Assembly: GCF_031998825.1 (NCBI RefSeq)
Contig: NZ_DAMACX010000013.1
Span: 33,440-97,439 of the forward strand
From: Pseudescherichia sp031998825
GTDB taxonomy: Bacteria > Pseudomonadota > Gammaproteobacteria > Enterobacterales > Enterobacteriaceae
DNA length: 64,000 bases
Direction of reading: 5' to 3'
Shown: positions 33,239-41,850 of the stretch, piece after piece
Layout: each line of letters starts with the position of its first letter
Position numbering within the stretch: the first letter of the stretch is position 1
Translations under genes and position numbers: made by a program
The notes under the pieces: generated by a model
Seen by the model: the letters and a program-made list of their open reading frames with translations, nothing else
Told to the model about the DNA's origin: nothing
Database searches by the model: none

Positions 33239-34168
33239 TTATCCCAGTACGCGTGCGCCCGCTGTATCCAGCCGGCAAATATGAACAAAGCCTTCCTGAT
33301 TCTGCAGATAGTGTTTACCCAGCCAGTCTGCTACGCGCTGCGCGGTGTCCGGCTTATCACAGAGCGCGAACAGCGTCGGCCCCGATCCGGAGATACCGCT
33401 CGCCAGCGCGCCAATCTCTGCCACCGCCTGACGCGCCTCTTTAAAGCCCGGCAGCAGGCGGGCACGGTACGGCTCGGCAATCACGTCTTTCATCAGCTTT
33501 GCGGCCAGCTGCGGCTGACGAGAGTAGCAGGCATGAATAAACCCGGCCAGATGCCGCCCGTGGGCGATGCAGTCCTGGCGGCGATACTGTGCGGGTAGAA
33601 TCGCCCGCGCCTCGGCCGTGGAGACCTTGATCCCCGGGTAGGCCAGCACCCACAGCCACTCATCAAAGCCTGGCACCTGCTGGCTGATAATGCCGTTCTC
33701 TTCGATCATCAGCTGCATGCCGCCGAGGAAACAGGGGGCCACGTTATCGTAATGAATGCTGCCGGAGATACGCCCCTCCAGCTCGCCCATCAGCGCCAGC
33801 AGGCGCGTATCGCTGAGCGGCTTGCCGCAGTGCTCGTTCATCGCCACCAGCGCGGCGACCACGGAGCAGGCGCTGGAGCCTAACCCCGAGCCAATCGGCA
33901 TATTTTTTTCCAGCGTCATGGTCACCGGAATGGTTTTATTCAGCTCCTGGCAGAAACGCTCCCAGCACTGGTAGACAATATTTTCCCGCGGCTCCGGGGG
34001 CAGCTTGTCCGCAAAGCGTCCCACGTTATGCAGGCTAAAACGGTCGGCCGCCTCCACCGTGACGACGTCGCCCAGCAGGGAGCCATCCACCGGCGTTACC
34101 GCCGCCCCGAGCACGTCGAAGCCAACGCTCATATTGGCGCTGGAGGCCGGGGCATACACTTTCACCAT
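33239..34168 (-). CDS. thrB: Homoserine kinase
   Basis: ThrB phosphorylates homoserine with ATP. It is a GHMP kinase of 309 residues, one fewer than E. coli. The ATP-binding motif PIGSGLGSSACSVVAAL is at about residues 91-107, and the C-terminal GISGSGPTLFALCD is the third GHMP motif. It follows thrA by one base, so translation is coupled. Confidence 0.97.
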   Translation of the reverse strand: MVKVYAPASSANMSVGFDVLGAAVTPVDGSLLGDVVTVEAADRFSLHNVGRFADKLPPEPRENIVYQCWERFCQELNKTIPVTMTLEKNMPIGSGLGSSACSVVAALVAMNEHCGKPLSDTRLLALMGELEGRISGSIHYDNVAPCFLGGMQLMIEENGIISQQVPGFDEWLWVLAYPGIKVSTAEARAILPAQYRRQDCIAHGRHLAGFIHACYSRQPQLAAKLMKDVIAEPYRARLLPGFKEARQAVAEIGALASGISGSGPTLFALCDKPDTAQRVADWLGKHYLQNQEGFVHICRLDTAGARVLG

Positions 34169-34169
34169 G

Positions 34170-36632
34170 TTAAACTCCTAACTTCCATGAGAGGGTGCGC
34201 AGCAGATCGGCAAAAACGCCTGCCGCCGTCACATCGTTGCCCGCACCGTAACCGCGCAGCACCAGCGGCAGCGGTTGATAGTAGTGGCTGTAGAACGCCA
34301 ACGCGTTCTCACCGTTTTTCACTTTATAGAGCGGATCGTTGCCGTCTACCTCAGCGATTTTCACCCGGCAGACGCCATCCTCTTCGATATTGCCAACGTA
34401 GCGCAACACTTTACCCTCATCGCGCGCTTTCGCCACCCGAGCGGCAAAGGCATCGTCAAGCTGCGGCAGGCGGGCCATAAAGCTGTTTACGTCGCCGCTG
34501 TCGTCAAAGCCTGCCGGCAGCACCGGCTCGATAACGATATCCGTCAGCTCCAGCTCACGCCCCGTCTCGCGGGCGAGGATCAGCAGCTTGCGCGCTACGT
34601 CCATGCCGGAGAGATCGTCCCGCGGATCCGGCTCGGTATAGCCCAGATCCCGTGCGATCCCGGTCGCTTCCGAAAGGCTCATGCCTTCGTCCAGCTTACC
34701 GAAAATAAAGGATAACGATCCGGAAAGGATCCCAGAAAAACGCTGCAGTTCATCGCCCGCGTTAAGCAGGTTTTGCAGGTTTTCAATTACCGGCAGCCCT
34801 GCCCCAACGTTGGTGTCGTAGAGGAACTTGCGGCGCGACCCGGCGGCGGCGTGGCGCAGCTGGTGGTAGTAGGCCATCGATGAGGTGTTGGCTTTCTTGT
34901 TCGGCGTGACCACGTGGAAGCCTTCGCGCAGGAAGTCGGCGTACTGATCGGCCACCGCCTGGTTGGAGGTACAGTCAACGATCACCGGGTTGAGCAGATG
35001 ATACTCTTTTACCAGGCGGATCAGACGTCCCAGGTTGAACGGCTCTTTCGCCTCTGCCAGCTCCGCCTGCCAATTCTCAAGGTTCAGGCCGTGCACGTTG
35101 GTCAGCAGCGCCTTTGAGTTCGCCACGCCGCAGACCCGCAGGTCGATATGCTTGCTCTTCAGCCAGCTCTGCTGACGCTTGAGCTGATCCAGCAGTGCGC
35201 CGCCGACGCCACCGACGCCAATCACGAATACCTCAATCACCTGGTCGGTATTGAACAGCATCTGATGGGTAACGCGCACGCCGGTGGTGGCGTCATCATT
35301 GCTGACCACCACCGAGATTGAACGCTCGGAGGAGCCCTGGGCAATCGCCACGATATTGATATTGGCGCGGGCCAGCGCGGCAAAGAATTTTGCCGAGATA
35401 CCGCGCAGGGTACGCATGCCGTCGCCGACGACGGAGATAATCGCCAGCCGCTCCATCACCGCCAGCGGCTCCAGCAGCCCCTCTTTCAGCTCGAGATAGA
35501 ACTCATCTCCCAGCGCCCGACGCGCGCGGGCGCAGTCGGCCTGCGGCACGCAGAAGCTGATGCTGTATTCGGATGACGACTGGGTAATCAACACCACCGA
35601 GATCCCGGCGCGTGACATGGCGGCAAATACCCGCGCCGCCATCCCGACCATCCCTTTCATGCCGGGGCCGGAGACGCTAAACATCGCCATGTTATTGAGG
35701 TTAGAGATGCCCTTGACCGGCAGGCCGTCATCGTCAGAGGTGGCGCCAATCAGCGTACCGGGCGCCTGCGGGTTACCGGTATTTTTTATCAGACAGGGGA
35801 TCTGGAACTGGGCGATAGGGGTAATGGTACGCGGGTGCAGCACCTTGGCGCCGAAGTAGGAGAGCTCCATCGCCTCCTGATAGGACATCGACTTCAGCAG
35901 CCGGGCATCGGGTACCTGGCGCGGGTCGCAAGTATAGACGCCGTCAACGTCGGTCCAGATCTCACAGCAGTCGGCGCGCAGGCAGGCGGCCAGCACGGCG
36001 GCAGAGTAGTCAGAGCCGTTACGCCCCAGCACCACCAGCTCGCCCTTCTCATTGCCCGCGGTAAAGCCCGCCATCAGGATCATATGGTCTGCGGGGATCT
36101 GGCTGGCGGCGATGCGGCGGGTGGATTCGGCGATATCAACGGTGGATTCGAGGTAGTGGCCCACGGCGAGCAGTTTTTCCACCGGGTCGATAACCGAGAC
36201 CTTGTGCCCTCTGGCCTCCAGCAGTCCGGCCATAATGGCGATGGAGAGTTTTTCTCCCCGGCAGATGATGGCAGCGTTGATGCTGTCCGGACACTGACCC
36301 AGCAGGCTGATGCCGTGCAGAACGTGTTTGATCTGCGCGAACTCTTGCTCAACCAACTGCTTCAGCCGGACAAGGGGGAAACCGGGCTGGGCGTCGGCCA
36401 GGCCTGCAAGCAGGTCGGCAAAAATGTGCTCTGCGTCGCTGATGTTGGGTACGGCATCCTGGCCACCGATGGTCTTCTCAATCATCGCCACCAGATGGTT
36501 GGTAATTTTGGCCGGGGCAGACAGCACGGTCGCAACCTGCCCCTGCCTGGCATTGCTCTCCAGAATTTCGGCAACACGCAGAAAACGTTCTGCATTTGCC
36601 ACTGACGTACCGCCGAACTTCAACACTCGCAT
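34170..36632 (-). CDS. thrA: Bifunctional aspartokinase I / homoserine dehydrogenase I
   Basis: ThrA catalyses the first and third steps of threonine synthesis from aspartate and is inhibited by threonine. The 820 residues equal E. coli ThrA. Domains in order are the aspartokinase (MRVLKFGGTSVANAERF at the start), tandem ACT-type regulatory units (about 320-460, with VLITQSSSEYSISF and NIVAIAQGSSERSISV), and the dehydrogenase with Rossmann loop VFVIGVGGVGGALLDQL and the substrate region DPRDDLSGMDVARK. It is the first structural gene after the thrL attenuator. Confidence 0.98.
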   Translation of the reverse strand: MRVLKFGGTSVANAERFLRVAEILESNARQGQVATVLSAPAKITNHLVAMIEKTIGGQDAVPNISDAEHIFADLLAGLADAQPGFPLVRLKQLVEQEFAQIKHVLHGISLLGQCPDSINAAIICRGEKLSIAIMAGLLEARGHKVSVIDPVEKLLAVGHYLESTVDIAESTRRIAASQIPADHMILMAGFTAGNEKGELVVLGRNGSDYSAAVLAACLRADCCEIWTDVDGVYTCDPRQVPDARLLKSMSYQEAMELSYFGAKVLHPRTITPIAQFQIPCLIKNTGNPQAPGTLIGATSDDDGLPVKGISNLNNMAMFSVSGPGMKGMVGMAARVFAAMSRAGISVVLITQSSSEYSISFCVPQADCARARRALGDEFYLELKEGLLEPLAVMERLAIISVVGDGMRTLRGISAKFFAALARANINIVAIAQGSSERSISVVVSNDDATTGVRVTHQMLFNTDQVIEVFVIGVGGVGGALLDQLKRQQSWLKSKHIDLRVCGVANSKALLTNVHGLNLENWQAELAEAKEPFNLGRLIRLVKEYHLLNPVIVDCTSNQAVADQYADFLREGFHVVTPNKKANTSSMAYYHQLRHAAAGSRRKFLYDTNVGAGLPVIENLQNLLNAGDELQRFSGILSGSLSFIFGKLDEGMSLSEATGIARDLGYTEPDPRDDLSGMDVARKLLILARETGRELELTDIVIEPVLPAGFDDSGDVNSFMARLPQLDDAFAARVAKARDEGKVLRYVGNIEEDGVCRVKIAEVDGNDPLYKVKNGENALAFYSHYYQPLPLVLRGYGAGNDVTAAGVFADLLRTLSWKLGV

Positions 36633-36656
36633 GGTATTACCCCTTGATTTTTGGTC

Positions 36657-36688
36657 GAAAAAAAAGCCCGCACTGTTCAGGTGCGGGC
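36657..36688 (-). terminator. thr operon attenuator terminator
   Basis: GCCCGCAC (36666-36673) pairs with GTGCGGGC (36681-36688) around a seven-base loop, and the minus strand then reads TTTTTTTT. It lies between thrL and thrA and is the classical transcription attenuator, relieved when ribosomes stall on Thr or Ile codons in thrL. Confidence 0.93.
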
Positions 36689-36712
36689 TTTTTTCTGTGT
36701 TTCCTGTACGCG

Positions 36713-36778
36713 TCAGCCCGCACCGTTACCTGTGGTAATGGTGGTGGTAATAATTGTCAGCGTGCTGATGCGATTCAT
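36713..36778 (-). CDS. thrL: thr operon leader peptide
   Basis: The 21-residue leader begins MNRISTLTII and ends TITTGNGAG, with seven Thr and four Ile. It controls attenuation of thrABC by charged tRNA-Thr and tRNA-Ile. The start at 36778 corresponds to the E. coli thrL start; reading further upstream in frame gives unrelated residues. The terminator hairpin is 24 bp downstream. Confidence 0.93.
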   Translation of the reverse strand: MNRISTLTIITTTITTGNGAG

Positions 36779-36989
36779 GGATGTTGTGTGCTCTGTCATT
36801 TTTATCTGTCTGTCTTGTATAGCTATACGGTTAAAGTATATCCCTGTCTGAGTCAATGAATTTTTGCTTTTTGCCCTTTTTATCCTCTGCGCAGGTCGCG
36901 CTACGTTGACCATGCTTTCCTCCGCACTCTTACCAGCGGAAAAAGCAATATCAGACTCTTTCGCCATAAAAACAAACTATGACAGCGTT

Positions 36990-37676
36990 TTATTCTGTGA
37001 GTTTTTTTTCGATATCGTGCAGCAAACGGTGCAGCATTGCCGTATCTCGCTGCTCAAACAGACCCAGCCGCTGATCCAACCAGTCAGCAAGTTTGACGTC
37101 ATCCGCTACCTCCAGCTTGTCCAGCAGCGATCGCGCCCGCAGACGCAGCGCCTTAAGCTGCGCTTCGCCATGGGCTACCGCCGGCTCGTGGCGCTGTTGC
37201 ATTAAAGACGCTAACTGATAGCAGTAAACCATCACCGCCTGGCCGAGATTCAGCGACGGATAGTCGGCCACCATGGGCACGCCGGTAAGGATATCGGCGA
37301 GGGCCAGCTCGTCGTTGGTTAAGCCTGAATCTTCCCGACCAAACACCAGCGCAGCATGGCGCATCCACTGGCTCTTCTCTTCAAGCAGCGGCACCAGTTC
37401 GGCTGGCGTGGCGTAATAGTGAAATTTTGCCCGGCTGCGGGCAGTGGTGGCAATTGTAAAGTCGACGTCGGCCAGGGCGGCGGCGAGAGTAGGAAAAACC
37501 GTTGTATTATCAATTATATCACCGGAGCCGTGAGCAACCCAGCGCGCGCTCTCCTGCCGGTGCGCCTCGCTGTCAACAATGCGTAGATCGCTAAACCCCA
37601 TGGTCTTCATGGCCCGGGCCGCCGCGCCGACGTTCTCAGGCCTGGCGGGTGAAACTAATACTATTGATACACGCAT
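36990..37676 (-). CDS. yjtD: SPOUT-family tRNA/rRNA methyltransferase YjtD (LasT)
   Basis: A SpoU/TrmJ-type RNA methyltransferase of 228 residues, as in E. coli. The N-terminal MRVSIVLVSPARPENVGAAA is the SPOUT class motif 1. ALVFGREDSGLTNDEL (about 109-124) and ADYPSLNLGQAVMVY (about 136-150) are motifs 2 and 3 forming the knotted SAM site. Its RNA target is not established. It is divergent from arcA, with a 636-bp gap holding yjjY. Confidence 0.92.
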   Translation of the reverse strand: MRVSIVLVSPARPENVGAAARAMKTMGFSDLRIVDSEAHRQESARWVAHGSGDIIDNTTVFPTLAAALADVDFTIATTARSRAKFHYYATPAELVPLLEEKSQWMRHAALVFGREDSGLTNDELALADILTGVPMVADYPSLNLGQAVMVYCYQLASLMQQRHEPAVAHGEAQLKALRLRARSLLDKLEVADDVKLADWLDQRLGLFEQRDTAMLHRLLHDIEKKLTE

Positions 37677-37860
37677 GGGTTACTCTCTGGTGTGCCCCTC
37701 AACGGGGTAAAAAGACAATCAACATCAAGTTATTACGCATCACAAATTTACAAAAACGTAACAGAAATCACTGAATTTGTGTCAGGTAAAGCTTAAAAAT
37801 TACTACACTGTTTACTGGGTTAATTAGCTGACAGTATGTTAACAGAAGAGGATTATCCCT

Positions 37861-37965
37861 ATGTTTAATCATGATAATCTGCATGATGAACGCGATCCGT
37901 TGGTGGATTCAGCAAATTTATCAATTAGCGCCTGTAACTACCTGTTTATTGAAAAAATGTTATAA
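37861..37965 (+). CDS. Candidate 34-residue small protein upstream of arcA
   Basis: A short frame starting MFNHDNLHDERDPLVDSA and ending FIEKML has AGAGGAT nine bases before its ATG. It lies in the otherwise AT-rich stretch between yjtD and arcA, on the arcA strand, about 350 bp before arcA. I recognise no homologue. An acidic, polar N-terminal half is followed by a short hydrophobic end. It may be a small protein, an upstream regulatory frame, or chance. Confidence 0.3.
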   Translation: MFNHDNLHDERDPLVDSANLSISACNYLFIEKML

Positions 37966-38021
37966 ACGCTAGTAATAAGATGCGATGATTTCATCAAACT
38001 GTTAACGTGCTACAATTGAAC

Positions 38022-38035
38022 TTGATATATGTCAA
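38022..38035. promoter_or_regulatory. FNR box upstream of arcA
   Basis: TTGATATATGTCAA matches the FNR consensus TTGATNNNNATCAA at nine of ten defined positions. FNR activates arcA under anaerobiosis in E. coli. It lies about 280 bp before the arcA start. Confidence 0.75.
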
Positions 38036-38076
38036 CGAACCGTAGTTTTATTGGGTGTCCGGTGCGTCTTAACCTG

Positions 38077-38217
38077 TTATGTTGCTGTTAAAATGGTTAG
38101 GATGACAGCCGTTTTTGACACTGTCGGGTCCAGAGGGAAAGTACCCACGACCAAGCTAATGATGTTGTTGACGTTGATGGAAAGTGCATCAAGAACGCCA
38201 TTACGTACTTTAGTCAT
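38077..38217 (-). CDS. yjjY: Small protein YjjY
   Basis: The minus strand encodes 46 residues beginning MTKVRNGVLDALSINVNN, followed by IISLVVGTFPLDPTVSK and ending TILTAT. It is nearly identical to E. coli YjjY in sequence and position. Its function is not established; the C-terminal half is hydrophobic. It lies antisense to the arcA leader, between the FNR box and the arcA start. The upstream ribosome-binding site is weak. Confidence 0.7.
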   Translation of the reverse strand: MTKVRNGVLDALSINVNNIISLVVGTFPLDPTVSKTAVILTILTAT

Positions 38218-38312
38218 GTTACGCCGTTCATGTTAATTTGCGACATGCATCAGGCAGGTCAGGGACTTTTGTACTTCCTGTTTCGATTTAGTTGGCAATT
38301 TAGGTAGCAAAC

Positions 38313-39029
38313 ATGCAGACCCCGCACATTCTTATTGTTGAAGACGAGTTAGTTACTCGCAACACGCTGAAGAGCATTTTCGAAGCAGAAGGATACGATG
38401 TCTTTGAAGCGACTGATGGCGCTGAAATGCATCAGATTCTTTCTGATAACGATATCAACCTGGTGATCATGGATATCAACCTGCCGGGCAAAAACGGCCT
38501 GCTGCTGGCGCGTGAACTGCGCGAACAGGCAGACGTCGCCCTGATGTTCCTGACAGGCCGTGATAACGAAGTCGATAAGATCCTCGGCCTCGAGATTGGC
38601 GCGGACGATTACATCACCAAACCGTTTAACCCACGCGAGCTGACCATCCGCGCACGCAACCTGCTCTCCCGTACCATGAATCTGGGCACGGTGAGCGAAG
38701 AGCGTCGCAGCGTCGACAGCTACAAATTTAACGGCTGGGAGCTGGATATCAACAGCCGCTCGCTGGTCAGTCCGAACGGTGAGCAGTATAAGCTGCCGCG
38801 CAGCGAGTTTCGCGCCATGCTGCACTTCTGCGAAAACCCGGGCAAGATCCAGACCCGTGCCGATCTGCTGAAGAAGATGACCGGCCGCGAGCTGAAGCCG
38901 CATGACCGTACCGTTGACGTGACCATCCGCCGTATTCGTAAGCACTTCGAATCCACGCCGGATACGCCAGAGATTATCGCCACCATTCACGGCGAAGGCT
39001 ACCGCTTCTGCGGCGATCTGCAGGAGTAA
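38313..39029 (+). CDS. arcA: Response regulator ArcA
   Basis: ArcA, phosphorylated by ArcB under low oxygen, represses respiratory and TCA genes and controls many others. The 238 residues equal E. coli. The receiver domain has phosphoacceptor D54 (VIMDINLPG), acidic D11/E12 region (VEDE) and K in the ITKPFNPREL loop. The OmpR-type winged helix occupies about residues 135-235 (VDVTIRRIRKHFES). The leader is long and includes an FNR box and antisense yjjY. Confidence 0.98.
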   Translation: MQTPHILIVEDELVTRNTLKSIFEAEGYDVFEATDGAEMHQILSDNDINLVIMDINLPGKNGLLLARELREQADVALMFLTGRDNEVDKILGLEIGADDYITKPFNPRELTIRARNLLSRTMNLGTVSEERRSVDSYKFNGWELDINSRSLVSPNGEQYKLPRSEFRAMLHFCENPGKIQTRADLLKKMTGRELKPHDRTVDVTIRRIRKHFESTPDTPEIIATIHGEGYRFCGDLQE

Positions 39030-39048
39030 GTGGTGGTGTAACTGTAAT

Positions 39049-39080
39049 GCCGGGCGGCACTGCGTTTGCCCGGCCTACGG
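39049..39080. repeat. REP palindrome between arcA and creA
   Basis: GCCGGGCGGCACTGCG followed by TTTGCCCGGCCTACGG is a typical REP unit in the 58-bp gap between the convergent genes arcA and creA. Confidence 0.8.
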
Positions 39081-39087
39081 TCACACA

Positions 39088-39558
39088 TTAATGCCACGGC
39101 ATAATCGGCACGGCGCTTAATGCGTTTTTCGGCGAACCTTCGACTACCTTATCGGAGTAGGCAAGGTAGGCCAGCGTGTTGCGTTTTGCATCATAGAAGC
39201 GCACTACCTGTAGCTTCTTAAAGACCAGCGAGGTGCGTTTCTGGAACACCACGTCTCCCTGCGCCTTCCCGCTTTTTACCTTCTCACTCAGCTCAATCGG
39301 CCCTACCTGCTGACAGGAGATAGCTGCATCAGAGGTATCTTCAGCCAGCCCTAACCCACCCTTGATACCGCCCGTTTTTGCCCGGCTGATATAGCATGTC
39401 ACATTCTTCACATCGGGATCGTCAAAGGCTTCAACCACGATTTTGTGATCCGGTCCGAAGACTTTAAAGACGGTATCAACCGACCCAATCTCTTCAGCCT
39501 GTGCGGTCTGGCCAACGAGGCCCAGCGCGAAGATTACTGCTAAGCACTTGTATTTCAT
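39088..39558 (-). CDS. creA: CreA family periplasmic protein
   Basis: Function is unclear. The 156 residues carry a signal peptide (MKYKCLAVIFALGLVGQTAQA, cut after AQA) and the conserved body EEIGSVDTVFKVFGPDHKI, VEAFDDPDVKNVTCYISRAK and CQQVGPIEL, close to E. coli CreA. In E. coli creA heads creABCD. Here creB, creC and creD are absent and creA directly abuts arcA in convergent orientation. It is divergent from rob. Confidence 0.94.
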   Translation of the reverse strand: MKYKCLAVIFALGLVGQTAQAEEIGSVDTVFKVFGPDHKIVVEAFDDPDVKNVTCYISRAKTGGIKGGLGLAEDTSDAAISCQQVGPIELSEKVKSGKAQGDVVFQKRTSLVFKKLQVVRFYDAKRNTLAYLAYSDKVVEGSPKNALSAVPIMPWH

Positions 39559-39768
39559 ATTGTTACCATCTTTGAATATTACGTTGTGTTACTATTTTGC
39601 CCGGCAAAATAAACGGTTAGGATTCAGGCAATTAAAATTTTGGGACGCGTTAATGGCCTAAAGCGCACGCTTACTCAAAAAAAACACTGAATGCTAAAAT
39701 AGCAGGGAATGATATTATTCGCACAACCCTGCTACCGGGTACGACTGTTTTAAGGATGAGGACACTGT

Positions 39769-40638
39769 ATGGATCAGGCTGGGATTATTCGCGATCTACT
39801 CAACTGGCTGGAGGATCATCTCGATCAACCGCTGGCTCTGAATAATGTGGCGATCAAAGCAGGTTATTCCAAGTGGCATCTGCAAAGAATGTTTAAGGAC
39901 GTCACTGGCCTGGCAATTGGGGCCTATATCCGTGCGCGGCGACTCTCGAAATCCGCCGTGGCGCTGCGCCTGACCGCCCGCCCGATCCTCGATATTGCGC
40001 TCCAGTATCGTTTCGATTCGCAGCAAACCTTTACCCGTGCGTTTAAGAAACAGTTTAACCTGACGCCCGCGCTCTATCGCCGCTCCCCTGACTGGAGCGC
40101 GTCGGGCATCCGTCCGCCGCTGCGTCTGGGCGAGTTCGCTCTGCCAAAGCATGAGTTTATTACCCTGCCTGAAACGCCGCTGATGGGGATCACCCAGAGC
40201 TACAGCTGCTCGCTGGAGGAGATTTCCGCCTTTCGGCATGAGATGCGGATCCAGTTCTGGCGTGAGTTTTTAGGCAACTCGCCTACTCTGCCCGCTGAGC
40301 TGTACGGCCTGCATGAGCCTCGTCCCAGCCTGGAGAAGGATGATGAGCAGGAGGTGTTCTACACCACCGCCGTGACGCCGGATATGGCTAACGGCCACCT
40401 ACAGGGTGCTTTTCCGCTGGTATTGCAGAGCGGAGAGTACGTCATGTTTACCTACGAGGGTCCGGGCACCGAGCTGCAGCAGTTTATCTTAACCATCTAC
40501 GGCACCTGTATGCCGATGCTCAACCTGACCCGGCGCAAGGGGCTGGATATCGAGCGTTTCTTCCCGCGTGACGAAGCCAGGAACCAGACGCCGCCGATGT
40601 ATATCCGCTGCGAATATCTGGTTCCTGTGCGTCGTTAA
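39769..40638 (+). CDS. rob: AraC-family regulator Rob
   Basis: Rob activates the mar/sox/rob regulon (efflux, solvent and drug tolerance). The 289 residues equal E. coli. Two helix-turn-helix motifs occupy about residues 1-105 (LALNNVAIKAGYSKWHLQRM and ILDIALQYRFDSQQTFTRAF). A GyrI-like effector domain fills residues about 125-289. It ends in TAA within the stop codon of convergent gpmB (TTAA shared, four bases overlap). Confidence 0.97.
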   Translation: MDQAGIIRDLLNWLEDHLDQPLALNNVAIKAGYSKWHLQRMFKDVTGLAIGAYIRARRLSKSAVALRLTARPILDIALQYRFDSQQTFTRAFKKQFNLTPALYRRSPDWSASGIRPPLRLGEFALPKHEFITLPETPLMGITQSYSCSLEEISAFRHEMRIQFWREFLGNSPTLPAELYGLHEPRPSLEKDDEQEVFYTTAVTPDMANGHLQGAFPLVLQSGEYVMFTYEGPGTELQQFILTIYGTCMPMLNLTRRKGLDIERFFPRDEARNQTPPMYIRCEYLVPVRR

Positions 40639-41282
40639 CGCTGCAGTTCGTCCAGCGCGGGGGCATCAAGATGCGATACGTCACCCGCTGTCTCTACCAC
40701 CCAGCCTGAGGCTAGCCACGGGCTCTGCTGGTAATCAATACGTGAGATAGAGCAGTTGCGCAGACGCAGACGACGCTCTGCCCAGGCTGGCAGGCCAAGG
40801 ATAGTGCTGACCAGACAGCCCAGCGCCATACCGTGACTAACCAGCAGCGGGCGGCTGCCTTCCGGCAGTTCCAGGCAGGTGGCCAGCACCGCATGCATAC
40901 GCTCGCTCAGCTCCTGCATCGACTCCCCGTCGGGAATGCGGCCATCGGACGTGCCGTTGACCAGCTGGCGACGCCACTGCTCCTCTTCCTCGGTCAACGA
41001 ATCGATAGGGCGCTGTTCCAGCACGCCCATATCCAGCTCCCGCAGGCGGGCATCCAGCGAAATCTCACACCCGCAGTAGTCGGCAATGATCTCCGCCGTG
41101 CGCTGCGTGCGCCCCAGATCGCTGGCGATAACGTGGGTGATCCCCAGCGCTTTCGCGCGCTCGGCCACCTGCTGTGCCTGCTGCTCCCCTTTGGCCGTCA
41201 GCGGACTGTCTGACTGGCCCTGAATACGACGCTCGGCGTTCCACTGCGTTTCACCGTGGCGAACAAGGTATACCTGTAACAT
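40635..41282 (-). CDS. gpmB: Phosphoglycerate mutase-like phosphatase GpmB
   Basis: A histidine phosphatase family member (YtjC) of 215 residues. The phosphohistidine motif is YLVRHGETQWNAERRIQG (H9), with VSHGMALG downstream carrying the second His. Despite its name, E. coli GpmB has little or no mutase activity, and its physiological substrate is uncertain. It overlaps rob by four bases, tail to tail. Confidence 0.93.
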   Translation of the reverse strand: MLQVYLVRHGETQWNAERRIQGQSDSPLTAKGEQQAQQVAERAKALGITHVIASDLGRTQRTAEIIADYCGCEISLDARLRELDMGVLEQRPIDSLTEEEEQWRRQLVNGTSDGRIPDGESMQELSERMHAVLATCLELPEGSRPLLVSHGMALGCLVSTILGLPAWAERRLRLRNCSISRIDYQQSPWLASGWVVETAGDVSHLDAPALDELQR

Positions 41283-41334
41283 GCTTTTTATCCGTTATAC
41301 TGCGATGAAATTTTTTATATGAGTTGGTTAGATT

Positions 41335-41850
41335 ATGCACCATGTTGTCTCAGCTACCACTAATCCCGCCAAAATTAAGGCTATTCTGCACGCATTCAAC
41401 GAGATTTTCGGCGAAGGATCCTGCCATATCGAGTCCGTGGCCGTCGAGAGCGGCGTACCGGAGCAGCCGCTTGGCAGCACAGAAACGCGGGCTGGCGCAC
41501 GTAATCGCGTGGAGAATGCCCGTCAGGCGCGTCCCGATGCCGACTTCTGGGTAGCCATTGAAGCAGGGATAGATGAGGACAGTACCTTTAGCTGGGTGGT
41601 GATTGAGAGCCAGGCGCAGCGCGGCGAAGCGCGTTCCGCTACCCTGCCGCTGCCAGCGGCAATACTGAGCCGCGTGCGTGCCGGAGAGGCGCTCGGGCCG
41701 GTGATGTCAGAGGTCACCGGCATCGATGAGATTGGACGTAAAGAGGGGGCGATCGGCGTCTTTACCCACGGCGTGCTGACGCGGAGCAGCGTCTACCATC
41801 AGGCGGTGATCCTGGCCCTCAGCCCGTTTCACCATGCGGCGTACCGCTAG
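41335..41850 (+). CDS. yjjX: Inosine/xanthosine triphosphatase
   Basis: YjjX hydrolyses ITP and XTP to keep oxidised purines out of nucleic acids. The 171 residues carry VVSATTNPAKIKAIL at the N-terminus and VPEQPLGSTETRAGARNR, conserved motifs of the family, then FWVAIEAGID and GIDEIGRKEGAIG. It ends in TAG, interleaved with the TAG of convergent trpR (shared CTAG). Confidence 0.93.
   Translation: MHHVVSATTNPAKIKAILHAFNEIFGEGSCHIESVAVESGVPEQPLGSTETRAGARNRVENARQARPDADFWVAIEAGIDEDSTFSWVVIESQAQRGEARSATLPLPAAILSRVRAGEALGPVMSEVTGIDEIGRKEGAIGVFTHGVLTRSSVYHQAVILALSPFHHAAYR

Noticed and set aside
36713..36967. 84-codon extension of thrL upstream
   Set aside because: Only the last 21 codons match the known leader peptide; the upstream part overlaps the yjtD-side spacer and is not conserved.
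38051..38236. 61-codon plus-strand frame over yjjY
   Set aside because: It is the opposite strand of yjjY, which is conserved with E. coli; no start signal.
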